A stretch of 10,288 nt of DNA, taken from positions 1-10,288 of the forward strand of contig CBDETG010000098.1 in the NCBI GenBank assembly GCA_965242745.1, in the 5' to 3' direction. Source of the stretch: JABAAI01 sp965242745. GTDB taxonomy: Bacteria > Spirochaetota > Leptospiria > Leptospirales > Leptonemataceae. The position numbers and the translations under genes were made by a program. Of this stretch, positions 1 to 7,597 are shown one piece after another; the stretch's first letter is position 1, and each line of letters begins with the position of its first letter. The notes under the pieces were generated by a model. That model made no database searches, was not told the origin of the DNA, and worked only from the letters and a program-made list of their open reading frames with translations.

Positions 1-1176
1 TTCTTGCAGTTCTTTTAGTCCTTCTTTGCTATGGCAGGAGATGCAAATGGCTTCTTGTCTTTGCGCTACATCCTGCAGATGCAGCTTTGCCTCAGGCAGA
101 TCGTATTTATTGAGGACCATGATGTATGGTATTTTGTCAGGGATTTTTTTTCGAAGCAGCTGTGGTGAAACTTGGCAGGAAGCTTGTTCCTGAATTGCTT
201 TTGCTCCATCTATGACATGTAGAAGCAAGTGACTCTTTTCTAATATCTGGTAGGAGAAGGCGATGCCTTGCTCTTCTATGGCATTTTGGGCTGAGCGTAT
301 TCCAGCCGTATCCACAAAACGAAATGCTGCCCCATCGAATTGTATTTCTTCGCTCACATAATCACGCGTTGTTCCGGGCTCTGGAGAAACTATGGAGCGA
401 TCCCAGCCTAAGATACAGTTTAATAAAGAAGACTTCCCCGCATTTGGCGCTCCGATGATGGCTACTTGAAAAATGGAGCGCAATCGTTCTGTACGCTCAG
501 AAGCAACAAGCGCCTCCTGGATGGACTGACATATCTTAGCTGCGCTTGCTTGTCTTTGCTGCATCAAAGGCAGGCTAAGATCTTCTGTGGAGAAGTCTAC
601 GGCTGCTTCTGTTTCTGCCTTAAGATGCAGTAAAGCAGAGCGCAGGCGGGAGCAAAGCCGGCTGATTTCTCCATCTAGGTTTCTTTGGCTGGCTTGGATT
701 TCCCATTCACTACGGGCTTGGATGATTTGATTTACAGCCTCTGCTTGGCTGAGGTCCATTTTTTGATGTAAATAGGCTCTTTGTGTGAACTCGCCTGGGC
801 GGGCTATGCGCGCCTCGCTATGAGAAGCTAAAATAGCTGCAATCATATTCTGGATTATGAGCGGGTTGCCATGTAAAAAAAACTCTGCGCAATCTTCACC
901 AGTATATGACTTTGGCCCTGAATAAAAAACCGCCAAGCCTGTATCAATCATACCCGCAGGAACTTGCCCATTTGTAAAGGAACAGAAAAGCATCTGGCGG
1001 GGATGGGCAGCGAATTTGTCTTTCACAGAGGCTGCAGGAAGAGAGCAATGCCGCCCTAATATAGACAAAACAGCCTTGCCCGAAAGACGCAGTATGCTGA
1101 TGGCTCCTCGTCCAGATGCGCTGGCTATGCCGACAATGGTATCATCTGCAAGGGGCGGCGTATTCTTGTAAGTCAT
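1..1176 (-). CDS. mnmE: tRNA uridine-5-carboxymethylaminomethyl modification GTPase MnmE (3' end cut by window)
   Basis: MnmE works with MnmG to modify the wobble uridine (position 34) of certain tRNAs; it is a cytoplasmic, GTP-dependent dimer. My translation gives 392 residues and stays open to base 1. The N-terminal folate-binding region opens with DDTIVGIASASGRGAISILR, and the all-alpha region has GEFTQRAYLHQKMDLSQAEA. The inserted G domain is complete for its signature boxes: P-loop GAPNAGKSS (about 242-250), TTRD (269-272), DTAG (289-292) and NKYD (356-359). The family is usually about 450-460 residues and ends in a catalytic C-x-GK motif, so about 60 residues including that cysteine lie outside. 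The ATG at 1176 is chosen because an in-frame TGA lies 14 codons upstream and the family N-terminus begins just after it; no strong ribosome site is seen. A 500-base spacer separates it from the mutase gene, so it may have its own promoter. Confidence 0.96.
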   Translation of the reverse strand, partial: MTYKNTPPLADDTIVGIASASGRGAISILRLSGKAVLSILGRHCSLPAASVKDKFAAHPRQMLFCSFTNGQVPAGMIDTGLAVFYSGPKSYTGEDCAEFFLHGNPLIIQNMIAAILASHSEARIARPGEFTQRAYLHQKMDLSQAEAVNQIIQARSEWEIQASQRNLDGEISRLCSRLRSALLHLKAETEAAVDFSTEDLSLPLMQQRQASAAKICQSIQEALVASERTERLRSIFQVAIIGAPNAGKSSLLNCILGWDRSIVSPEPGTTRDYVSEEIQFDGAAFRFVDTAGIRSAQNAIEEQGIAFSYQILEKSHLLLHVIDGAKAIQEQASCQVSPQLLRKKIPDKIPYIMVLNKYDLPEAKLHLQDVAQRQEAICISCHSKEGLKELQE

Positions 1177-1293
1177 GTCTTGTACCCAAGCTCTGCTTTT
1201 CCTGTCTGGCAGCGCTCATGAGAAACACAAGCACAGCAAACTTAGTTATTACAACCCCGCCCCCAGTTAGCAAAACAAACGTCCCTGAGTACA

Positions 1294-1320
1294 AACGCCG
1301 CTTATTACACCAACGGCGTT
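1294..1320. repeat. 7-bp inverted repeat (stem-loop)
   Basis: AACGCCG (1294-1300) and CGGCGTT (1314-1320) are perfect complements around a 13-base loop. There is no T-run on either side, so a classical terminator is not supported. Confidence 0.4.
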
Positions 1321-1468
1321 GTTGCGTAATGCAAAAGCGGGGATCTGCGATTCCACGCAGGTACCATAGCGCTTATAGGCCGATTCAAGCATTTTCGAGA
1401 GTGTCATTTTCCATTTTACGAAGGCCGTATAACCGCAATATATGGCACTTATCAGCCATTTCATGAGT

Positions 1469-1537
1469 TACGCAACAATGCCGCGTCTCGGCCGCCGCGT
1501 TATGTCGCGTTAGGCTGATGCTCATGTGCGTTGCGTA
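1469..1537. repeat. 8-bp inverted repeat TACGCAAC / GTTGCGTA around a GC-rich core
   Basis: TACGCAAC at 1469-1476 and GTTGCGTA at 1530-1537 are perfect complements. A third copy, GTTGCGTA, lies at 1321-1328, so 1321-1476 is also bounded by the same inverted pair. The interior includes repeated CGCG and GCGTTA words and ends in GTTAGGC at 1509-1515. Three copies of an 8-mer in about 220 bases suggest a repeat family or decayed element. The arms are too short to name one. Confidence 0.4.
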
Positions 1538-1572
1538 CTACAACAATCCAGTGCGAATCATAGGCATTGCGT

Positions 1573-1619
1573 CACGAGCTTATATGTATGCGCTTGAGCG
1601 CGGGGCGCAGGTGCTCGTG
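1573..1619. repeat. Nested inverted repeats downstream of the mutase gene
   Basis: CACGAGC (1573-1579) pairs with GCTCGTG (1613-1619), and GCGC-TTGA-GCGC (1590-1601) lies inside. The pair sits 55-100 bases past the mutase stop on that gene's strand, where a transcript end is expected. No T-tract follows, so this is at best a weak terminator candidate. Confidence 0.3.
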
Positions 1620-1673
1620 TGCTGTACATACCAGAACAAGTCAGGCAACGTTTAGGAGCAGCGTAAGAAGTGA

Positions 1674-3848
1674 TCACAGGGGAGCTTTTTGCAAGAGCTT
1701 GGCTAACAACTCCCCAGCAGCATCCGCTACGGAGGTGCCGGGGCCAAAAATAGCGCTTACTCCTTTTTCGTATAGGAAAGCATAATCCTTTTGAGGTATC
1801 ACGCCGCCTGCAATCAACAATACATCTTCTCTCCCCCATTCCCGAAGCGCTGCTGCCAACTGAGGAATTAAGACCTTATGACCCGCAGCCAAGCTGGAGA
1901 CGCCTACAATATGCACGTCATTTTCCACAGCTTGCTGCGCCACCTCGCCAGGGCTTTGGAAAAGTGGACCTATATCCACATCAAAGCCCAGATCAGAAAA
2001 GCTTGTTGCGATAATGTGCGCTCCTCTATCATGACCATCCTGTCCCATTTTCGCTATCATGATGCGGGGCCGCCTGCCTCTTTGTTCATAAAAAAGCTGG
2101 CTTTGCCTGCATAGCTCTTGGAAGTTCTGATCTTCCCGCATAACAGAGGCATATACGCCGGAAAGAGAACGTATAGGGGCATGATAGCGTCCAAAGACCT
2201 TTTCCATAGCCTTGCTTATCTCGCCGAGGGTGGCGCGCTTTTGCGCCGCACGCACAGCAAGCTCAAGCAGATTAGCTTCTTTACCCGCTGCGCACTGCGT
2301 GATCGCATCTAAGGCTGCTGCTGTTTGGGCAGGGTTCCTTTCTGCTTTCAGCTTTTCTAGCCTTGCCAGCTGCTTTGCACGCACGGCAGTATTATCTACT
2401 TCCAATATATCTATATCCACTTTCTTGTCTTTGGAACAAAAAGCATTTAGGCCTATGATACAATCCCTGCCTGAGTCAATGCGCGCCTGCTTACGAGCGG
2501 CCGCCTCCTCTATGCGCATTTTGGGAAAGCCTTCTTCGATAGCCTTAGCCATGCCCCCCGCTTCCTCTATCTCTTTTATCCATTCCCAGGCTTTCTTTGC
2601 TAAAGCATCTGTGAGATATTCTACATAATAAGAGCCGCCCCATGGATCGATAGAGCGGCAGAGACCTGTTTCTTTCTGCAGATACAGCTGCGTATTACGC
2701 GCTATGCGCGCGCTAAAATCAGTAGGCAGCGCAATGGCTTCATCCAAAGCGTTGGTGTGCAGGGACTGCGTATGTCCTAAAGCGGCAGCCATAGCTTCCA
2801 CGCAGGTACGCGCCACATTATTGTAGGGCTCCTGCTCTGTAAGACTCCAGCCGGAGGTCTGGCAATGGGTGCGGAGCATCATAGAACGCTCCCGCTTTGC
2901 TCCAAAATGTTTCACAATTCTCGCCCATAGCATACGAGCTGCACGCATCTTTGCAATTTCCATAAAGTGATTCATTCCTATAGCCCAGAAGAAGGAGAGG
3001 CGCGGCGCAAAGGCATCTATATCCAGCCCCGCTGCCAGGCCTGTGCGTATATATTCTATGCCGTCTGCCAAGGTGTAAGCTAATTCAATATCATTTGTAG
3101 CTCCGGCTTCCTGCATGTGGTATCCAGAAATACTGATAGAATGAAAGCGGGGCATATGTTGTGCGGTATAAGAAAAAATATCTCCTATGATGCGCATGGA
3201 GTGCTTGGGAGGATAAATATATGTATTGCGTACCATAAATTCCTTGAGTATATCATTCTGGATCGTTCCACTCAACTGCGCCAGCGGGACGCCCTGCTCC
3301 AGACCAGCAGCAATGAAAAAAGCCATAACAGGTATCACAGCTCCATTCATGGTCATAGAAACAGAGACTTGTTCCAGAGGGATTTGTGCAAATAGAAGCT
3401 GCATATCTAAAATGGAATCTATAGCCACGCCTGCTTTGCCCACGTCGCCGATGACTCGCTCATGATCAGAATCATAGCCCCTGTGCGTAGCCAGATCAAA
3501 GGCAACAGAAAGTCCTTTTTGGCCTGCAGCCAAATTCCTCCTATAAAAAGCATTAGATTCCTCTGCAGTAGAAAAGCCGGCGTATTGGCGTATCGTCCAA
3601 GGACGCATCAGGTACATAGTAGCATAGGGGCCGCGTAAATAAGGAGGCAGACCGGCTGCATAAGACAAGTGAGGCAGTTCGTCTTGGTCCTTTGCATGAT
3701 AGCGGGGCTTAATAGAGATGCCTTCAGGGCTGTCCCATGCGGCCTTGCTTGCTTCTTCCTGCTTTTCCAAAGAACAACTAGGAGGCGCGCCCTGCGCAGG
3801 CTGGCAAGAATCTGAAGGATAGGGAATGTTACTGAAATCTTTGCGCAT
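1674..3848 (-). CDS. scpA: Methylmalonyl-CoA mutase, full-length catalytic + B12-binding subunit
   Basis: This adenosylcobalamin-dependent cytoplasmic enzyme interconverts (R)-methylmalonyl-CoA and succinyl-CoA in propionate metabolism. The 724-residue product closely follows E. coli ScpA, about 714 residues, as I recall it. The TIM-barrel part has ATMYLMRPWTIRQYAGFS, TIQNDILKEF, the MutB fingerprint Tyr and Arg (ATMY and SMRII), and SGYH with its His at 244, the usual numbering for the active-site His. The C-terminal cobalamin domain has DGHDRG (604-609; His606 is the lower axial ligand) and later SSLAAGHK and AGGVIP. I prefer the ATG at 3848, 10 bases past the rhomboid stop. A longer frame from 3896 adds 16 residues but overlaps the rhomboid gene by 38 bases. 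No mutA-like small subunit lies beside it, so a homodimer is likely. It is the last gene of the cluster. The name mcmA/mutB would be equally valid. Confidence 0.96.
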   Translation of the reverse strand: MRKDFSNIPYPSDSCQPAQGAPPSCSLEKQEEASKAAWDSPEGISIKPRYHAKDQDELPHLSYAAGLPPYLRGPYATMYLMRPWTIRQYAGFSTAEESNAFYRRNLAAGQKGLSVAFDLATHRGYDSDHERVIGDVGKAGVAIDSILDMQLLFAQIPLEQVSVSMTMNGAVIPVMAFFIAAGLEQGVPLAQLSGTIQNDILKEFMVRNTYIYPPKHSMRIIGDIFSYTAQHMPRFHSISISGYHMQEAGATNDIELAYTLADGIEYIRTGLAAGLDIDAFAPRLSFFWAIGMNHFMEIAKMRAARMLWARIVKHFGAKRERSMMLRTHCQTSGWSLTEQEPYNNVARTCVEAMAAALGHTQSLHTNALDEAIALPTDFSARIARNTQLYLQKETGLCRSIDPWGGSYYVEYLTDALAKKAWEWIKEIEEAGGMAKAIEEGFPKMRIEEAAARKQARIDSGRDCIIGLNAFCSKDKKVDIDILEVDNTAVRAKQLARLEKLKAERNPAQTAAALDAITQCAAGKEANLLELAVRAAQKRATLGEISKAMEKVFGRYHAPIRSLSGVYASVMREDQNFQELCRQSQLFYEQRGRRPRIMIAKMGQDGHDRGAHIIATSFSDLGFDVDIGPLFQSPGEVAQQAVENDVHIVGVSSLAAGHKVLIPQLAAALREWGREDVLLIAGGVIPQKDYAFLYEKGVSAIFGPGTSVADAAGELLAKLLQKAPL

Positions 3849-3858
3849 AGGTAGAAAT

Positions 3859-4824
3859 TTAGTCCTTGTACTCGAAGCGGCCGGTTTCAGGATCAAAATA
3901 CAGGCGTTTGCTTACTTGCTGCTCCTGTGCCTCCTCCTTTGCGTCTCCAGAATGCTCGTTTTTTTGCACGGCATCATTTGCGTACTTCTTCTTGCCTGAG
4001 CTCTCTGTCCTATTATAGAAGGTGCTACCTTGCTGATCCTCCTGAGTCTTTTCTTGGCTGATGCGATCTATTACTTGACTTTGTTGTTTAGAAAGCTGAT
4101 CGTCCTGTTTTTCGCCTGCCCCTGGCATGACTTCCATAGTCTTTGGAGATAGGGCAGCAAGCTCAGGCAAAAGCACCCATTTTGCATAGATGATGCCGCC
4201 TAATAAGCCGCCCAGATGTCCATTATGGGATATAAAAGACAATGCATCAAAGAAAGAAAGCAGCAATGAGACCACCGCCAGGCCTAAGGCAGCGTTTTTT
4301 GCTTTCATGGGGAAAAACAAGAGATAGAGGCGGGAATGAGGGAAGAGCACAGCGACAGATCCCAGCAGGCCGAGCAAAGCCCCAGAAGCTCCTACCGTAG
4401 GTCTGACTAAGTCTTGGTCGGAGCCCCATATATAGGGCATCAGTACTACAAAGAGAGTAGAGCAAAGACCACTGACCAGATAGCACCATAAAAAACGCAT
4501 GCTTCCGATCTGGCGCTCCAGAAAGGATCCAAAACTCCATATGCCTATCATATTGACTAAGAGATGCAGGGGCACGTAAGGAAAATGCAAAAAGATGCTG
4601 CTTAGAGGCTGCCATAAGGCCCATTCTTCGATAAGATGCGCGGGGGTAAGAGCAAAGTTGCTATAGGCAAAGCTCATCCATTCTTCATTGATCATCCCAA
4701 GCAAAGAAAGCAAGAGATGTATAGCTACGTTTATGCAGAGTATCGTTGTGGTAACAATAGGCATGATAGCATATTTACGAGAAAAGGCCTTGTATTCCAA
4801 GCGCCTTCCAGCTTCGTATTGCAA
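3859..4824 (-). CDS. Rhomboid-family intramembrane serine protease
   Basis: Rhomboids cleave transmembrane segments inside the membrane with a Ser-His dyad. This 321-residue protein has a short cytoplasmic N-terminus, a first membrane segment at about 21-43, HxxxN at 87-91 (LHLLVN), catalytic Ser147 in GASGA and catalytic His203 in HNGHLGG, so it is probably active. After the core (about 220) comes a 100-residue hydrophilic Gln/Glu/Lys-rich tail ending in YFDPETGRFEYKD; I do not recognise that tail. The reading frame begins at TTG 4824; the in-frame stop of the preceding gene lies six codons before it. No good ribosome site is seen for that TTG. Other starts are TTG at 4800, right after GGAAGG, or ATG at 4764, which would begin at the first membrane helix. 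It lies 15 bases after the FecR-like gene and 10 before the mutase gene. Its substrate is unknown; the FecR-like neighbour is a natural candidate. Confidence 0.93.
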   Translation of the reverse strand: MQYEAGRRLEYKAFSRKYAIMPIVTTTILCINVAIHLLLSLLGMINEEWMSFAYSNFALTPAHLIEEWALWQPLSSIFLHFPYVPLHLLVNMIGIWSFGSFLERQIGSMRFLWCYLVSGLCSTLFVVLMPYIWGSDQDLVRPTVGASGALLGLLGSVAVLFPHSRLYLLFFPMKAKNAALGLAVVSLLLSFFDALSFISHNGHLGGLLGGIIYAKWVLLPELAALSPKTMEVMPGAGEKQDDQLSKQQSQVIDRISQEKTQEDQQGSTFYNRTESSGKKKYANDAVQKNEHSGDAKEEAQEQQVSKRLYFDPETGRFEYKD

Positions 4825-4839
4825 GCTAAGCCAGCAAAC

Positions 4840-7107
4840 TTAATAAATAAGGCTTTTGACATCAGAGATTTGGATAACTTCCTCCTTCCCATACAAAGTC
4901 TGCACGATAAACGTATTTGCTTTGCGCTTAATAGACCTAGTCTCTATGAGCCTGCCATTGTTCAGATAGACTTGCCCTGTCTTGAATACAGAAAATTGCG
5001 AAAGCCTGCTTTGTCCAAGCAAGGCCTTGCTTTCTTTATGAAGAAGCTCGATTTTCCAGTAATATGTGCCGCTTCGAAGCTTGTCCAATTTTAGAGATTC
5101 ATCTTCTACTTCCCTCTCCATGACGATCCGCCTCATGCGCCGATCCTTAGCCAGCAGCCATCTGTAGAGATGGCCTCCCTTTAGCTCTGTCCATGCAAAT
5201 TGCAGGCCTCTTTTTCGTATTTGGAACAAAGACGTGATAGTCTTAGGAGCAGGCCTGCTTAACTCTATGGCAGCTGATGCGATGGAAAGCTTAAATACCT
5301 CACTTTGGCCCAGAAAAGGAGAATCAGAGCCCGCATCTTCTGCCTTGGCAAAAAGCCGAACATTCCAATAATATGCCCCTAGTCTTAAAGCCCTGATTTG
5401 CAGGCTCTGCTTAGAGCTTCTGATGCGTTTTATGATTTGCTTTAAGTCCGCGTCTCTTGCCAGCGTCAATTCATATATAAGGCCTTCGGGCGCATCCCAT
5501 CGAAATTGCACAGGCTGTTTGTAGCCGGCCTTAAAAGAAAGGCGCTTGTTTTTAGCAGGCGAGATCAAACGCAGCGCATTAGCCGTATTGTTTACAATAC
5601 GCAGGACGCCGCTTGGTGAAGGCTTGGTTTTTGGCTCTACCCCTACAACCCGCCAGTAATAGGTTCCAACAGGAAGCAGCTTATTTAAGGTATATACATT
5701 GCGGCGCGTTTTCTCCTCTAAGATGAGTGAATTGAATTGCGGATTTTGAGACAGCTGCACGCTCGCCTGCTTGAGCTCGATCATATCCTTCCATGCAAGC
5801 AGTACGCCTTCCAAGAGCGAGCCTCTCCAGACAGGCGCCCTTGTGGGATCGGAAATCTCTATGCGCAGCCCCCGCCCTATGTCTTGGACGACAGTCAGAC
5901 TTCGAGACCTGCTCCTATGCCCCCCCCCCGTAATCAGGCTCTTGCTTTTTATGCGCCAATAATATTGACCCGCCTGCATTCTCATGCTGATAAAGGTATT
6001 CTGCGAGCTCTTTTCCTCTATCAACTCATCAAACTTGGCATCACGTGCGATTTCAAGAACATATGATTCCGCCAAATTATGCTTGGACCAGGCAAAATGG
6101 ACGAAGGGGCTTTCTTTTACATAGACGATCTTGTGTTTTGCTTGGGGACTTTGTAGTTGCAGGGCTTTGCTTGCGACAATGCTGAACTTAAATACGTAGC
6201 TGTGGGCCTCGCTTTTGCCAGCGCTTCCTATACGCCAATAATAATCTCCCGGCGGAAGCGCAAGCTCTAGAGAAGAAGAAGAGATTCTTTTTCTTTGTAT
6301 AATGTTACGGAAGCGATCGTCTGAGCTGAGCTCCAGAAAGACAGCGCCTTGCTTTGCTTCGCTTTTTTTCTCCCAACGGAAACGTACAGTATAGCTGCCT
6401 GTCTGCGTTGCGTAGCGCATCCCATCCAAGGGCTCTTTGAGCTCAAAGGGAATCGCTTCTATCTTAAATGTGCCTTGGCTGTCTACTTCTAAGCGTTCAT
6501 TTTGCTGGAGAGATTTCACATCGCCCAAGGCAGTGCGAAGCTCCACTTCTCCACGGCTTACGCTGACATTGAGTTTGGCATCTTTGGAGCTTTTATCGAT
6601 CTGGAGGTCGCCATCTCCAAGGGTGATGCGCTGCTCTCCAGATTCTATGGCAAGCTTGCCTATCTTGCTGCCCAAAGCTTTCTTTAGGCTGCGCCGAGCG
6701 CGGAGCTTCCCTGCCCCGATATTGATAGTCCCTCCCTGCCGGCTTACATTGATAACGACTAAGGTATTTTCTTCTACGTCCAGTTCTGTGCCGTCCTTCA
6801 GGCTTATGAAGGCAGCTGAATCTTTGCCTGTGCGTATGGTGTCAAGGCTGTAGAGTGGGAATTGCTCTGATACATCTTCCCAAAAGACTTGGGCATTTTG
6901 TTTGCGCAAGGCTATGTTTTTTTTCATGACCAAGGTGCCGATGCGCTCTCCTGAGGCCACGAGGCGCACACTGAGAAAATCCTGTAAAAACAGAAGGGCG
7001 CCCAAAAGGATGCCAAAACACGGAAGAAGGAATTTTAAGTCCGATTTTTCTAAAACAATGCCTCTCTTCCGGCTCTGTTTTAGCTTGGTTGTAGTAGAAT
7101 GTTTCAT
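4840..7107 (-). CDS. Membrane-anchored FecR-domain protein with five YYW-type repeats
   Basis: The 755-residue product has a basic N-terminus, one membrane segment (about 26-47) and presumably an extracytoplasmic remainder. Residues about 54-220 resemble a FecR-type domain, with alternating strands and phrases such as LYSLDTIRTGKDSAAFISL. Five repeats of about 95-103 residues follow, each ending in a YYW motif at 289, 382, 483, 579 and 682. Each has a preceding W or F core and an A-R-D or S-N-P strand, like beta-sandwich (fibronectin-III-like) modules. The last 45 residues (VYLNNGRLIETRSI... LYGKEEVIQISDVKSL) resemble a small beta-barrel 'dG..i.G..' module often found in envelope proteins. 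No cytoplasmic sigma regulator is adjacent, so a classic FecR-FecI role is unlikely. A structural, binding or assembly role at the envelope is more plausible. The ATG at 7107 has no obvious ribosome site. It heads the cluster with the rhomboid and mutase genes. An internal G10 run is described separately. Confidence 0.8.
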   Translation of the reverse strand: MKHSTTTKLKQSRKRGIVLEKSDLKFLLPCFGILLGALLFLQDFLSVRLVASGERIGTLVMKKNIALRKQNAQVFWEDVSEQFPLYSLDTIRTGKDSAAFISLKDGTELDVEENTLVVINVSRQGGTINIGAGKLRARRSLKKALGSKIGKLAIESGEQRITLGDGDLQIDKSSKDAKLNVSVSRGEVELRTALGDVKSLQQNERLEVDSQGTFKIEAIPFELKEPLDGMRYATQTGSYTVRFRWEKKSEAKQGAVFLELSSDDRFRNIIQRKRISSSSLELALPPGDYYWRIGSAGKSEAHSYVFKFSIVASKALQLQSPQAKHKIVYVKESPFVHFAWSKHNLAESYVLEIARDAKFDELIEEKSSQNTFISMRMQAGQYYWRIKSKSLITGGGHRSRSRSLTVVQDIGRGLRIEISDPTRAPVWRGSLLEGVLLAWKDMIELKQASVQLSQNPQFNSLILEEKTRRNVYTLNKLLPVGTYYWRVVGVEPKTKPSPSGVLRIVNNTANALRLISPAKNKRLSFKAGYKQPVQFRWDAPEGLIYELTLARDADLKQIIKRIRSSKQSLQIRALRLGAYYWNVRLFAKAEDAGSDSPFLGQSEVFKLSIASAAIELSRPAPKTITSLFQIRKRGLQFAWTELKGGHLYRWLLAKDRRMRRIVMEREVEDESLKLDKLRSGTYYWKIELLHKESKALLGQSRLSQFSVFKTGQVYLNNGRLIETRSIKRKANTFIVQTLYGKEEVIQISDVKSLIY
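5920..5929 (-). repeat. Poly-G10 tract inside the FecR-like gene (candidate phase-variation switch)
   Basis: Ten consecutive C on the given strand are ten G on the coding strand, encoding T-G-G-G-H at residues 393-397 between the second and third YYW repeats. The length seen keeps the frame open. One extra G gives GCA-TAG, a stop two codons on (about 397 residues). One fewer G shifts into a frame that meets TGA after GTC (about 403 residues). Such tracts slip during replication in many bacteria with variable surface proteins. Confidence 0.85.
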
Positions 7108-7597
7108 ATTGAGACCGGCTCTTATTTAGCTATGCGCCATGGCCAAGATGGATGAGCTATGCTTTAGGGCGCGTCACCCCGCGCACCCATTAGCAGGATA
7201 ACAGCAAGTCTTCCAGCTTTTAGCAACTTTCCTATTACATCAAGGCTTCGATGCCGTACTCGGCTTTCATAATTGGGCTGCTGCAAGCCTACGCCCAACA
7301 AACAATGCTAGGGCCCTTATCGAATCTGTAAAGCTAAATTCACAGCGCTTTGCTTGCGCTTGTAGGATCAAACCAAACAAAACGCGCTATGAAGATATTT
7401 CAAAAAAGGATCTTTGCAAGGCGTCAGCTAATTTAAATTCTATGCGCATAGCAGTCTTAAATGGAAGGAGCAGCCGGGCAGCGTGCAGGCAGCCTTGCTA
7501 AAAGTGTCCTAAAGTCAGGCTGAAGGATCAAAAAGCAGCCGTTGGAAGCTTATATTTATGTGGTTACGTAAATACGCTATTTAGTTTTCTTAGGTAA
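7108..7597. other. Spacer between the core cluster and the accessory block, with one start-less open frame
   Basis: No convincing gene is seen here. On the plus strand a frame stays open for 99 codons (7202 to the TAA at 7499-7501), but it has no ATG, GTG or TTG in its first part and matches nothing I know, so it could be a decayed gene or chance. An imperfect GGGxGCG/CGCxCCC stem lies at 7167-7188. The promoter of the minus-strand cluster should be in the right-to-left upstream part (about 7110-7200), but I see no good -35/-10 pair. Base composition shifts to AT-rich from about 7560-7600. Confidence 0.45.

Larger units (their letters stand above)
1177..1673. other. Long non-coding spacer rich in inverted repeats
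   Basis: This gene-free stretch between mnmE and the mutase gene shows no convincing coding sequence on either strand. The only frames, including a 65-codon frame on the minus strand at 1267-1464, match no family I recognise. It holds several short inverted repeats: AACGCCG/CGGCGTT at 1294-1320, CACGAGC/GCTCGTG at 1573-1619 enclosing GCGC-TTGA-GCGC at 1590-1601, and GTTGCGTA at 1321-1328 and 1530-1537 with its complement at 1469-1476. A GC-rich core around 1480-1515 ends in GCGTTAGGC. It could hold the mnmE promoter, the 3' end of the upstream transcript, a decayed element or a structured RNA. I cannot choose between these. Confidence 0.55.

Noticed and set aside
141..151. Eight-base A/T runs in mnmE (144-151 and about 875-882) and in the FecR-like gene (6917-6924)
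   Set aside because: A8 runs are common in coding DNA, encode Lys or Phe pairs and are much less slippage-prone than the G10 tract.
1267..1464. 65-codon minus-strand frame in the mnmE upstream spacer
   Set aside because: No ribosome site, no recognisable domain, and it runs through the spacer's inverted repeats; kept only as part of the spacer description.
1116..1466. 116-codon plus-strand frame
   Set aside because: Its first part is antisense to mnmE, the sequence is Arg/Cys-rich and matches no family; treated as chance.
1469..1537. Integron attC site
   Set aside because: The outer arms do not follow the RYYYAAC/GTTRRRY pairing and GTTAGGC has no complementary partner at the right distance; no integrase gene is visible.
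3849..3896. Longer mutase start adding 16 residues
   Set aside because: It would overlap the rhomboid gene by 38 bases; ATG 3848 restores normal spacing and puts the active-site His at the family's usual position 244.
5737..6066. 109-codon plus-strand frame opposite the FecR-like gene
   Set aside because: Antisense shadow of a well-supported gene, with no motif of its own.
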